A stretch of DNA of 64,000 bases from positions 1 through 64,000 of the forward strand of contig JAGFNQ010000195.1 of the NCBI GenBank assembly GCA_024364735.1, in the 5' to 3' direction. The notes under the pieces were generated by a model. That model saw nothing but the letters and a program-made list of their open reading frames with translations, ran no database searches and was not told the DNA's origin. Positions within the stretch are counted from its first letter, which is position 1. Each line of letters opens with the position of its first letter. The position numbers and the translations under genes were made by a program. This document shows, one piece after another, positions 51,882 through 62,900 of the stretch. The stretch comes from Boesenbergia rotunda (taxonomy: Eukaryota; Streptophyta; Magnoliopsida; Zingiberales; Zingiberaceae).

Positions 51882-53309
51882 TGTTGGATCGAGAGAAACG
51901 ATAGAGGGGGGGTGAATATCGTAAAACGTTTCGGATTGAAAAAGAGAATACGCAGCGGAAAAATAAAATCTAAACAACACACAAACACCAAGATTTTACT
52001 TGGTTCGGAGTCGCGGTCGGCTCCTACTCCAAGGCCCACGGTCGTTGACCGTTTACTGCGGGCAATTCTATATGTGCGCAAAACGGTTTACAAATAAGTA
52101 TTACAATTACAATACAGTAAACTAAAAAGGATAGCTCTTCGTTACCGACGTCCGGTGTGGAATGTATCTCGGAGCAGAGGGATGTCGTCGGCGCTTGTAT
52201 CTCGAGTTGGGAGGTTTCCGGATCAAAGCGTTTGAGTAGAAGAGCGTATTGGCGTTGGGTGCAGTGATTGTTGAAGCCTTGGGGTCGAGGGGCTTTTTAT
52301 AGCCTCCTGGGGAGCCCGGAACGTTGGGGGCGCCCCCACATGTCACCCGATCCGAGCAACTCTTGGTCAGCCCTTATCCCACTCGAATAGGGCTGAGGGT
52401 TGACTGTGGGGGCGCCCGGACGCTGGGGGCGCCCTGGTTGACTCTTTCAGCGGGCTTCTCGGCAGGATGATCTTTATCCGCTTCGTTGTCTTAACCCCGG
52501 GGCGCCCGGGACGCTGGGGGCGCCCGGGACGCTGGGGGCGCCCGGGAGCATGGGGGCGCCCCGCCCAGTGAGCTACCGAAGCACTTCTTTGCTTAACTTG
52601 TTTTGTATTGGCCTTGGGGGGGCCCGGGACACTGGGGGCGCCCTACTCAGTTGTTGCCTCTCTCCTTTGAGACGTTTTGAGCTGCAGAAACTCATTCCTT
52701 CGGTCCTGCATCCAGGGTTAGTCCAAAACAACATAAACCAATAATGTTAGTGAGTCTTACATCCGTAGCTGTCTTGGTTCTGACTTTGGGTCTCCAAAAT
52801 GGAGCCCTAGGTCGAACCGACGCCTACTGTTCCCTCGACGGGGAACGCGTCCTCACCTACTCCTCTCAGGAGAATTTTACCTGTTGCCAACCGGCTCCTC
52901 CGGTTGGACTTTTGCCGAGCAGTCCTTCGCCAGGTGCCTAGCTGTCCTTCGCCAGGTCTTTAGTTCCAGGCAGCCCTTCGCCTGGTGCCTAGCAGTCCTT
53001 TGCTAGGTCTTCGACTCCTAGCAGTCCTTCGCTAGGTGCCCAGCTATCCTTCGCCAGGTCTTTGGTTCCAGGCAGCCCTTCGCCTGGTGCCTAGCAGTCC
53101 TTCGCTAGGTCTTCGACTCCTAGCAGCCCTTCGCTAGGTGCCCAGCAGCCCTTCACTGGGTCTTAGGGTTCCGATGCCTAGCAGTCCTTCGCTAGGACTT
53201 CAATCTGCACACTCAAGTAGTATGTTTAGATAAACATAACATCTTAACTTTTTAACCCTTTTGCCATTATCAAAACACAGGTTCGACTTGGGTGCTGTCT
53301 GCACCAACA
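51882..53309 (-). repeat. 3' LTR of Sirevirus-like element
   Basis: TGTTGGATCGAGAG start, GCACCAACA end. A minus-strand TATA-like CTATAAAAAG lies at about 52291-52300. GGGCGCCC cluster 52306-52645 and hairpin array 52913-53205. Confidence 0.93.
52913..53205. repeat. Array of CCTTC-loop hairpins (LTR)
   Basis: Eight or more hairpins with loop AGYCCTTC: CCAGGC/GCCTGG (52966-52971, 52980-52985), CCTAGC/GCTAGG (53017-53022, 53031-53036), CCCAGC/ACTGGG and others. Just before it CCAACCG-GCTCCTC-CGGTTGG forms another hairpin (about 52888-52908). Confidence 0.92.
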
Positions 53310-53323
53310 ATCTCCCCCTTTTT
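53310..53323 (-). promoter_or_regulatory. Polypurine tract (Sirevirus-like element)
   Basis: The minus strand reads AAAAAGGGGGAGAT directly before the LTR. A second purine block (CAAAGGGGGAGAG, about 53937-53949 on the minus strand) lies further inside. Confidence 0.78.
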
Positions 53324-54550
53324 GTTTTATGGCAACCCGGTTCAAAAAGTTAAGTTAATCAGAACAGATGATATAAAAGTTTAGTTTCCTCCCCCTGGAA
53401 GGAATCTCCCCCTAGGTTTTTCAAAAGTTCGTGGGGTTTGAAAAATTTCTAAGTCTAAAGATGGAATTAATTTTTCAAGACTTAGAACAAATTTCATAAG
53501 AAGTTTTTAGAAAATTATTTTCCAAAAATACATTTTGATTGGGCACTTTGGAAAATTTATACTTAACAAGTTTCAAGTCAGTAGAAAAGAAACATCTTCT
53601 GAAGTTTTAAGTTCTTAGAGCCATGGATTAAGTTACTTAGCAAAACTTACAACAGCTTGAGTTTTAAGTACTTAGAAAAACTTTTTGAAAAACAGCTTAA
53701 GTTTTAGGTACTTAAAATTTTGACAGCAGCTTGTTTTGAAAATAGCTTAAGTTTTAGGTACTTAAAATTTTGAAAGCAGCTTGTTTTGAAAACAACTTAA
53801 GTTTAAGTACTTGAAAGCTTTTTGAAATAGATTAAGTACTTTTGAAACAAAAATAGATTAAGTACTTTTTGAAGAAAGGATAAAGTTTTGAAATTTTAAA
53901 TTTTGAGAAGATTTTAAAGCTTCTCTCCTTTCCTATCTCTCCCCCTTTGCCATATATCAAAAAACAAAGCAATATAGCAGAAAAAGGATAGATAAATTGC
54001 ATAATGTGCTGTACTGAACCAATGCAAGATGAACTGAATCAAACTAGTTTCAATTATCTCTTTTAGGGTCCTGTCTAACCCAATTAGCTACTTACTAACT
54101 GTTATAAACAGTAGTTTTTGCTAGGGTTAGTTAAGTTAAGTGTTATGTTCAAGTTAGATTTTCTAAACTTGACACTTAACCTGATTGCTGTTTAAGTTGT
54201 ATTTAGTGCCCCAATTACTGCCGATGCACTGATCTACATCTTGAATTAAGGCAAAGACCTAAGCATCTCAACCCATTCTAGGTTATCAGTCAAAAGTACC
54301 CTAAGTTGCTTGTGAGATGCTGCCTTCTAAATCTATAGGTGCATGCAGTTCTAGGGTTAGGGCCTAGGCTAAGTCCATTTGCGAAAAAACCCTAGTTTTG
54401 AAGGGGGTAGTTTGAAAATAAAACTAAAAAAACCAAAAGAATTTTCAAACAAATTAAAAGTTAATTTTGAAATCAAGTAAAGCAGTTTTAAAATTCTTTT
54501 ATAAACTGATTTTTAAATAAAGCAGTAATAAAACCAAAAGTAGGGTAAAC
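53324..54550 (-). other. Non-coding 3' region of Sirevirus-like element
   Basis: AT-rich, with AAGTACTTAAAA-type repeats around 53640-53860. Collinear with 36153-37414 of the pol-less element. No gene seen. Confidence 0.7.
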
Positions 54551-55029
54551 CTATTCTACTAAGCATAATCCTAACTGCCTTCTTAGTGAGCTGAACTCAG
54601 ACTCAGGTAGGGGTTTGGTGAATATGTCAGCTAAGTTAGATTTAGAGTCTACATGCTTAAGGACTATCTCACCCCTGGCTACATGGTCTCTTACAAAGTG
54701 GTGTTTAACTTCTATGTGTTTAGTTCTGGAATGTTGGATTGGGTTCTTAGTTAGATTTATTGAGCTTATATTATCAATGAAGACTTGAGTTTGGGTGTAG
54801 TTGAGCTGGAAGTCCTTAAGAGTGTGCATCATCCATAAAAGTTGTGTTACACACTCTCCTAAGGCAACATACTCAGCTTCAGTTGTGGATAGAGCTACAC
54901 AGTGTTGTTTTCTGTTACACCAACTTACTAGGCTATTCCTAACAGTTGGCAACTTCCACTTGTGCTCTTTCTATCTAATTTACAACCACCGTAGTCAGAA
55001 TCCGAGTATCCTGACAAGTCAAAGGTTGA
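54551..55029 (-). pseudogene. RNase H (Sirevirus-like element)
   Basis: 54551-54952 encodes SLVSWCNRKQHCVALSTTEA, EYVALGECVTQLLWM, the HSRTKHIEVKHHFVRDHV block and LADIFTKPLPE, the usual copia RNase H end. The first catalytic part (LSGYSDSDYGGCKLDRKSTS) is in the preceding frame, so there is a frameshift near 54940. Confidence 0.9.
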
Positions 55030-56092
55030 AGTCCTAGGATCACAAATGCCTACACTTAAGGTGCCCTTAACATATCTTAGTATTCTTTTTAGGGCTGCTA
55101 AGTGTTTTTCCTTAGCACAGGTTTGGTATCTAGCACACATTCCTACGGCAAAAAGAATATCAGGTCTGCTGGCTGTAAGGTACAGTAGACTCCCAATCAT
55201 ACTTCTATAGAGTTTAAGGTCTACTGGTTTACCATTTGGGTCACTATCTATTTTTACATTTGTGGTCATGGGGGTACTTATGCTTTTATAGTTATCCATT
55301 TTAAATTTCTTTATTAACTCTTTAGCATATTTGAATTGATGGACATAGTTTCCATCCCTAATTTGTTTAATTTGTAACCCTAGGAAAAAGTTGAGCTCAC
55401 CAACTAGGCTCATTTCAAACTCATTTTCCATAATTTTCACGAATTCTTTTAAAAAATTAGAGTTGGTGGACCCAAAGATTATGTCATCGACGTAGATTTG
55501 AGCAATAAAAATTTCTTTTCCTAAGGTTTTTAATAAATAGGGTTGAGTCAATTTGTCCTTGTTTAAATTCTTTAGAAATTAGGTAAGTTGATAAGCGTTC
55601 ATACCAGGCCCTAGGTGCTTGTTTTAGTTCATAAAGTGCTTTAGTGAGTTTGTAAACATGGTCAGGTCTTTCTAAGTCCTCAAAACCAGGGGGTTGTTCT
55701 ACATAGACTTCTTCCTTAATGAATCCATTTAGAAAGGCTGACTTTACATCCATTTGGTATAACTTAAATCCTTTATGGGATGCAAAGGCTAATAACATCC
55801 TAATGGACTCAAGTCTGGCTACCGGGGCATAGGTTTCCTCATAATCTAACCCTTCTACTTAACTAAATCCTTTCGCTACTAAGCGAGCTTTATTTCTGAC
55901 TATTTCTCCTTGATCATTGAGCTTATTCCTAAAAACCCACTTAGTGTCAATGATGGATTTGCCCTCAGGTTTGGGTACTAGTTCCCAGACTTGGTTCCTC
56001 TCAAATTGGGCTAACTCTTCTTGCATAGCTATGATCCAATCAGGATCAGGTAGGGCTTCCTCTATAGTCTTAGATTCTATTTTTGAAATCAT
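55030..56092 (-). pseudogene. Reverse transcriptase (Sirevirus-like element)
   Basis: Segments in order: WIIAMQEELAQFERNQVWEL and WVFRNKLNDQGEIVRNKARL (RVT_2 start), stop TAA near 55859, QMDVKSAFLNGFIKEEVYV, ELKQAPRAWYERL, a frameshift near 55560-55600, then the catalytic AQIYVDDIIFGSTN and FFLGLQIKQ. This is the Ty1/copia RT type. At least one stop and one frameshift disable it. Confidence 0.9.
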
Positions 56093-56659
56093 TACTATCT
56101 AACTAAGGTTTCTATAAGAAGACCTAGTTCTGACTCCTAGGGTTGGATCACTCACAATTTGGTCGGTTGGGTGACTGAGTCTGGGTTTTTTGATTTTTCT
56201 AGAACTTGGTTCAGCCTCCGGTCCGGCTGGTCGATTTGGTTCACTATTTGATTCAACTGTTTGAGTTGGTTCAATTATTGGTTCAATAGTTGGTTCAATT
56301 GACTCATTAGTTGATCCAATAGTTAGTTCGTTTATGGGTTCAATTAAAGATTCAACAGCTTGTTCATTATCTTCTTGATCAGTATTTGATGAAGTTAGAT
56401 CTGGATTATCAGATTCTGAGTTAATTTCTTCATCAAATATTAGATTGGTTGTTTCTTCAATTTTCTTAGTTTGTTTGTTGTAAACCCTATAGGCTCTACT
56501 TGTTGTTGAGTATCCTAAGAAGATACCTGGGGTTGATTTAGACTGAAATTTACCTAGATAGTCCTTGGTGTTTAGGATATGGACTTTGCACCCAAAGACC
56601 CTTAAGTAGTGTAGGTTAGGAAGTCTGTGATAGTATAATTCATAGGGTATTTTGTTGTG
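56093..56659 (-). pseudogene. Integrase C-terminal and linker region (Sirevirus-like element)
   Basis: After a stop at 56660-56662 the frame continues YELYYHRLPNLHYLRVFGCK, KSTPGIFLGYSTTSRAYRVY, a Ser/Glu/Pro-rich linker (IEPTIEPIIEPTQTVES), and HPTDQIVSDPTLGVRTRSS. These are the usual blocks between copia integrase core and RT. Confidence 0.8.
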
Positions 56660-57690
56660 TCACTTGTTAATCAGGACCCTATTTTGGATGTAGCAAGCCG
56701 TACTAATTGCTTCTGCCCAATATTGGTTAGCTAAGTTGAATTCATTGAGCATAGCCCTAGCGGCTTCCTGTAGGGTTCTATTTTTTCTTTCGACTCTCCC
56801 ATTTTGCTGGAGGGTTCTAGGACACGAAAATTCATGTACATACCCATTTATCTTACAAAACTCCTCGAATCGTTGATTTTCAAACTCTCCCCCGTGGTCA
56901 CTCCTAAGTCTTTTGATTTTAGAATCGTTTTGATTTTCAATTAACTTACAAAAGTCACTGAATAGGTTTAGGGTTTCATCTTTGGTCTTTAGAAACCTAA
57001 CCCAGGTAAACCTAGAGTAATCATCAACTATTACTAAGCTGTATCGGTTTCCGCTTAGTGACTTGGCTCCATGTGAATCAAATAGGTCAAGGTGCAGGAG
57101 CTCAAGTGTGGTTTGAGTTTGATCAGATTGGATTAGTTTGTGATTAGACCTGGTTTGTTTACCTTGATTACATGATTCACATATTAAGTTTTCATGATTT
57201 TTAATTTTAGGAATACCTTTAATTAGGCCAAGTTGGGTGATTTTTGAAATAATTCTTAGGTTAGTATGACCTAATCTCCTATGCCAGAGGTTTGATTGTT
57301 CTAACTGAGTTAACATGCATTTAGGTACTAGGGGTAGGTTTATAGTGTACACATTATTTTTCCTAGTGCCCTTAAGCATGATTTCTGAGTCTTGCAGGTT
57401 TCTAATCAGGCAGTTAGAATTGTTGAAGGTAACTACATAACCAGAATCACACAATTGACTTATGCTAAGCAAGTTAAATTTAAAATTTTCAACCAAAAGA
57501 ACTTTCTTAATAACAAAGTCAGATTTAAGTTCAATATTACTTGACCCAATTACCTTGAGTGTAGCATTGTTGCCAAACGCCACTGAGCCTAGGTTCTTGA
57601 ACTTGAGTTTGGTGAATTTCAATTTATCTCCAGTCATGTGTCTGGAGCAACCGCTATCCAATATCCATTGGTCCAAATCTTTATGTTCCT
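56660..57690 (-). pseudogene. Protease, GAG-pre-integrase and integrase core (Sirevirus-like element)
   Basis: 338 open codons. The protease active site is ILDSGCSRHMTGD; the zinc region is LWHRRLGHTN and CESCNQGKQ; the integrase core keeps all three acids: Asp in LHLDLFDSHG, Asp in LRSDHGGEF, Glu in QQNGRVERKNRT. It ends at a stop after NRVLINK. The best preserved part of this pol. Confidence 0.92.
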
Positions 57691-58372
57691 ACATAAAGAG
57701 TTTTGTTGATTTGGATCAATTAGAATCAGGAATAGCCTAAATTGATTTTCACAGCCTAGTCTGTCTCACCCAATCTAGAGTTATCAATCACGTTTGCCTT
57801 ATGGGTTTTGTGAGACAGGTTTTGGTAGATATAATTATTTTGAAAATTTATGATTTACTTAAAAAAATTGAATTAATTTTGAAAAACAGTTGATTTTGTG
57901 TTTGAAAAAAAATGTTTGAATCTACAATTAACTGAAAATTTATGTTAGATTCGAATTTGACAAAGAATAATTTGAATTTGAATTTCAATAATTAGCTTCC
58001 AGGTCTTGGCGAGGCACTAGGCCTTCTTTGGCCGTAGCCTTATTGGATCATCAACCCTTTCCTTGACAAGCCTTTAATAAAATTTCATTTTCAAAACTAT
58101 TTTTTGAAAAATTCTGGTCTAACTAGTTTGGGTTTTGGATCGGTAGCTTCGGCTAGTTTCACCAATCTAAAGAGACCAAGTAGAGTATACTTGACCTTAT
58201 TAGAAGAGGCTTCCCTAACGTACTATCATCTCACCGCCACCCAATACTATATTGTTCAAGTTTCAGTTAAGTTGGTTTAGTCCTTAAACTAATCATTCCT
58301 AAGTCTAAGCATGGTAAATTGCAGAAATTAAATAAACAAGCAATCATGCAATTTGAAAACAAGAATTGAAAT
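57691..58372 (-). other. Non-coding block between protease and gag
   Basis: AT-rich sequence conserved in all three Sirevirus-like copies, with the core GGCGAGGCAC...GCCTTCTTTGGCC at about 58004-58035 (39722-39750 in the pol-less element). Function not evident. Confidence 0.65.
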
Positions 58373-60019
58373 TTATCTAATTATAAATATTGTTTTTAAT
58401 TTGGCTCCCCCTGGACTAAAGCCACGATAATGGTTCGGCAAGATGTGAATCTTGTCCTTGGGGATCCAATACTGATTTGATCCAGTTTGTTTATTCAGGT
58501 ACAGTTTGGGTACCCATGCCTGAACTTTTGATCTGGACTGGTTCAGTACAGCATAGTAGAATCTTTGTCTAGATTTGGTTCTATAGCCAAGTCCGGATCG
58601 ATTTAGAACCGACTTCTGTTTTCCAAGAATCATGTCAAGACCCTTGGAACCAGAAGTGAATCGTTCTAAAGCAGCTCTAAGATCCTTAACTTGAGTTTTC
58701 AAGAAAGAGTTCTCTGATTCAAGTTTTTCAACTTGATCAGAGGTTCCTTCTTGAACCTTCTCAGTTAAGGGTTCAGAGTCTGCTCTCTCTTTCAGGAGTT
58801 TTACCTCCTGTCTGAGAGATTCGACTCGGAATTTAGCTTTTGCCAAATCTCGAGAAAGATAGGAGATTAATTCATTTAATTGACTTCTTGAAAACCCACT
58901 TACAGTTATTTCGCCGTCCTCCGAGAATGTAAGTTTGCCGTCGTCCGGTTCTGTTTCTGACTCGGTCTCGATTTCCTCTGAGGCGGTTAGTGCGAGCAGG
59001 TTCGACTGTGGGACCTCTTCTTCTTCTTTGGAGGAGGATTCATCCCACGTTGCCTAAAGTGCCTTCTTCTTTCTTGTCTTCTTCGTTTCTTTCAGGTTGG
59101 GGAATTCAGTCTTGTAGTGACCCTTCTTCTTGCACTCGTAACAGGTCACGTTAGGTTTGTTCTTCTCATTTGAGGGTTCAGCTGGTTCTTCCTTTCTCCG
59201 GCTGGCTTTCCTTCTGTTGGTCTGGTTTTTTAGCTCTTTGTAATAGTCTCGGGCTAGCCGAACCAACTTATGACAATTTCCCTCGCTGTCTTCTGAGTCT
59301 GAATCTGAATCAGACTCGGGTGCAGGTTGAGGCTTCTTCTTGATTGTCTTTCCAGCTTTACCTGCAACAAAGGCAATGTCTTTCTCGGCCAGATTGCAGT
59401 TAGTCTGCTCATGTAATTCGAGTTCAGAAAAAAGTTCATCTAACTTGATTTTGGAAAGATCCCTAGAAACTTTGTAAGCATCTACCATAGATGCCCACAA
59501 GGTGTTTCTTGGGAAAGCGTTAAGGGCATACCTTATTAGGTCACGATTTTCTATCTTGTGACCAATGGTGTGTAGACCGTTCATCAGCTCCTGAATTCTG
59601 GCGTGGAGCTGAGCTGCTGATTCGTCGTCGTTCATCTTGATGGTGTACAGCTTGTTCAGCAGAAGATCCCTCTTGCTGATTCGAGTGTCGGAGGTTCCTT
59701 CGTGTAGTTCGATCAGCTTACCCCAGAGTTCTTTGGCGCTGTTGAATGCACCCACCCGGTTCAACTCCTCTTTGGTTAGGCCGCATTGGAGTGTTTGGGT
59801 CGCTTTGGCATCGGCTTCTATTTTCTTTTTGAGTGCAGAGTCCCATTCAGTGTAAGATTGTTGTACTCCGTCAGCATTCCTTGGTATTTCCAGTCTGGAC
59901 TGGATGATTATCCACATGTCCACCTGAGTTTTCAGGTGGACCTCCATTCTGCTCTTCTAGTAGGAGAAGTTCTCCCCACTGAAGAGCGGTGGTCTTGCGG
60001 TGCTGAAGCCTTCTTGCAT
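58373..60019 (-). pseudogene. Gag (Sirevirus-like element), with stops and altered zinc knuckle
   Basis: Start at ATG 60019 (MQEGFSTARPPLFSGE). A TAG replaces the Trp before KSRMEVHLKTQ (about 59957-59959), another TAG replaces Gln after KKAL (about 59054-59056). In the zinc knuckle the last Cys is Phe (CYECKKKGHYKTEF). The C-terminal coiled coil (58373-58846) matches the intact gag at 40065-41720. Confidence 0.9.
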
Positions 60020-60232
60020 GGACAATAATGATTTTATCTGAAAAAGATAGAAAAGAAAGGAAAACTCTGTCCCAAGACTTGGTCTTGGATTAGCAGTGCG
60101 GGAAGAAAAAGATAATTATCGAGGGGTGTTGCACCGGTCTCGATTAACGATAAAAAATTTGAAAAAGAAAATAATTCAAAGAAAATTCGAAAAATTCTCA
60201 AACTGGTGGTTGCACCAAATTTGAGCTTCCCC

Positions 60233-60244
60233 GCTCTGATACCA
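60233..60244 (-). promoter_or_regulatory. Primer binding site, initiator tRNA-Met (Sirevirus-like element)
   Basis: The minus strand reads TGGTATCAGAGCGGGG two bases after the LTR end. Confidence 0.93.
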
Positions 60245-60246
60245 CT

Positions 60247-61666
60247 TGTTGGATCGAGAGAAACGATAGAGGGGGGGTGAATATCGTAAAACATTTCGGA
60301 TTGAAAAAGAGAATACGCAGCGGAAAAATAAAATCTAAACAACACACAAACACCAAGATTTTACTTGGTTCGGAATCGCGGTCGGCTCCTACTCCAAGGC
60401 CCACGGTCGTTGACCGTTTACTACGGGCAATTCTATATGTGCGCAAAACGGTTTACAAACAAGTATTACAATTACAGTACAGTAAACTAAAAAGGACAGC
60501 TCTTCGTTACCGACGTCCGGTGTGGAATGTATCTCGGAGCAGAGGGACATCGTCGGCGCTTGTATCTCGAGTTGGGGGTTTCCGGATCAAAGCGTTTGAG
60601 TAGAAGAGCGTATTGGCGTTGGGAGCAGTGATTGTTGAAGCCTTGGGGTCGAGGGGCTTTTTATAGCCTCCTGGGGCGCCCGGAACGTTGGGGGCACCCC
60701 CCCCCCCCACGTGTCACCCAATCCGAGCAACTCTCGGTCAGCCCTTATCCCACTCGAATAGGGCTGAGGGTTGACTGTGGGGGCGCCCGGGACGCTGGGG
60801 GCGCCCTGGTTGACTCTTTCAGCGGGCTTCTCGGCTGGATGATCATTATCCGCTTCGTTGTCTTAAGCCTAGGGCGCCCTTGGCACTGGGGGCGCCCCGC
60901 CCAGTGAGCTACCGAAGCACTTCTTTGCTTAACTTGTTTTGTATTGGCCTTGGGGGCGCCCGGGACACTGGGGGCGCCCTACTCAGCTGTTGCCTCTCTC
61001 CTTTGAGGCGTTTTGAGCTGCAGAAACTCATTCCTTCGGTCCTGCATCCAGGGTTAGTCCAAAACAACATAAGACAATAATGTTAGTGAGTCTTACAGCC
61101 GTAGCTGTCTTGGTTCTGACTTTGGGTCTCCAAAATGGAGCCCTATGTCGAACCGACGCCTACTGTTCCCTCGACGGGGAACGCGTCCTCACCTACTCCT
61201 CTCAGTAGAATTTTACCTGTTGCCAACCGGCTCCTCCGACTGGACTTTTGCCCAGCAGTCCTTCGCTAGGTGCCTAGCTATCCTTCGCCAGGTCTTTAGT
61301 TCTAGGCAGCCCTTCGCCTGGTGCCTAGCAGTCCTTTGCTAGGTCTTCGACTCCTAGCAGTCCTTCGCTAGGTGCCCAGCTATCCTTTGCCAGGTCTTTG
61401 GTTCAGGAAGCCCTTCGCCTGGTGCCTAGCAGTCCTTCGCTAGGTCTTCGACTCCTAGCAGCCCTTCGCTAGGTGCCCAGCAGCCCTTCGCTGGGTCTTA
61501 GGGTTCCGATGCCTAGCAGTCCTTCACTAGGTGCCTAGCAGTCATTCGCTAGGACTTCAATCTGCACACTCAAGTAGCATGTTTAGATAAACATAACATC
61601 TTAACTTTTGAACCCTTTTGCCATTATCAAAACACAGGTTCGACTTGGGCGTTGTCTGCACCAACA
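60247..61666 (-). repeat. 5' LTR of Sirevirus-like element
   Basis: 1420 bp. Terminal hairpin ACGATA/TATCGT at 60263-60268 and 60282-60287; minus-strand TATA-like CTATAAAAAG at about 60657-60667; GGGCGCCC cluster 60672-60985; hairpin array 61252-61555 (for example CCCAGC-AGCCCTTC-GCTGGG at 61476-61495). Number and make-up of repeat units differ from the partner LTR. Confidence 0.93.
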
Positions 61667-61671
61667 GATTG

Positions 61672-62683
61672 TGGGGCCTCTTCTTCTTCTTCGGAGGAAG
61701 ACTCGTCCCACGTTGCTTGAAGAGCCTTCTTTCTTCTTGCCTTCTTGGCTTCTTTTAGGTTAGGGCATTCCGATTTGAAATGTCCCTTTTTGTTGCATTC
61801 GAAGCAAGTCACACTTGATTTGTTCTTAGTTGGTTCAGCTGGATCTTCCTTCTTTCGGCTGGCTTTTCTTCTGTTGGATTGATTCTTCAATTCCTTGTAG
61901 TAGTTCCGGGCAAGCCGGACCAGCTTGGGTCGATCTCCTTCGTTGTCTTCTGAGTCTGAATCTGAATCAGACTCGGGCGCAGGTTGAGGCTTCTTCTTGG
62001 TTATCTTTCCAGTTTTACCTGCAATAAAGGCAATGCCTTTCTCGGCTTGTGTGTAGTTAGTCTGCTCATGTAATTCAAGTTCGGAAAATAGTTCATCTAA
62101 TTTAATTTTAGACAAATCCCTTGAAACTTTGTACGCATCTACCATAGATGCCCACAAGGTGTTTCTCGGGAAAGCGTTAAGGGTATACCTGATCAGGTCA
62201 CGGTTTTCTACCTTGTGACCGATTGTGTAAAGGTCGTTCATCAGTTCCTGAATTCTAGCGTGAAGCTGGGCTGCTGTTTCACCGTCGTTCATCTTGATTG
62301 TGTACAGCTTGTTTAGGAGAAGGTCCCTTTTGCTGATTCGGGTGTCGGAGGTTCCTTCGTGCAGCGCAATTAGCTTACCCCAGAGTTCCTTTGCACTGTT
62401 GAATGGTCCCACTCGGTTCAGTTCTTCTTTCGTTAGGCCGCATTGGAGTGTTTGAGTTTCTTTAGCATCGGCCTCGATTTTTTCTTTTCATTGTTGTATC
62501 CCATTCGGTGTATGACTGTGGTACTCCTTCAGCGTTTTTCGGAATTTTCAGTCCAGATTGGATTATTATCCACATGTCCACCTGAGTTTTCAGGTGGACT
62601 TCCATCCGACTTTTCCAGTAGGAGAAATCCTCCCCACTGAAAAGCGGTGGTCTGGCTGTACTAAATCCTTCTTGCATAGCCAT
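61672..62683 (-). pseudogene. Gag N-terminal part of the split Sirevirus-like element
   Basis: Start at ATG 62683 (MAMQEGFSTARPPLFSGEDF). A frameshift near 62485 follows KSRMEVHLKTQVDMW and TEWDTTMKRK. From 62412: FNSAKELWGKLIALHEGTSD, the UBN2 region, a zinc knuckle CFECNKKGHFKSEC with all four ligands, and DESSSEEEEEAPQ, where the nested element enters at 61671. The continuation is at 51876. Confidence 0.9.
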
Positions 62684-62886
62684 TTGATAATTACTGAAAT
62701 AAAGATAACGAACAAAATGTCCCAAGACTTGGTCTTGGATTAGCAGTGCGGGAAGGAAAAAAAATTTATCGAGTGGTGTTGCACCAACCTCGATTAACGA
62801 TAAAAATTCGATTAAAAAAATTAAAAATTTAAAAATCTAGAAAAAAAACTCTCAAATTGGTGGTTGCACCAAATTTGTGCTTCCCC

Positions 62887-62898
62887 GCTCTGATACCA
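62887..62898 (-). promoter_or_regulatory. Primer binding site, initiator tRNA-Met (split element)
   Basis: The minus strand reads TGGTATCAGAGCGGGG two bases after the LTR end. Confidence 0.92.
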
Positions 62899-62900
62899 CT

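Larger units (their letters stand above)
51882..61666 (-). mobile_element. Sirevirus-like copia element, complete structure, duplication GATTG
   Basis: 9785 bp; LTRs 51882-53309 (1428 bp) and 60247-61666 (1420 bp); exact GATTG at 51877-51881 and 61667-61671; primer site 60233-60244; polypurine tract 53310-53323. Minus-strand order gag, protease, integrase, RT, RNase H is the copia order. Long gag, coiled-coil gag tail and large LTRs suggest the Sirevirus (SIRE/Maximus) lineage. Catalytic motifs are kept, but stops and frameshifts occur in gag, integrase linker, RT and RNase H, so this copy is not autonomous now. Confidence 0.93.
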
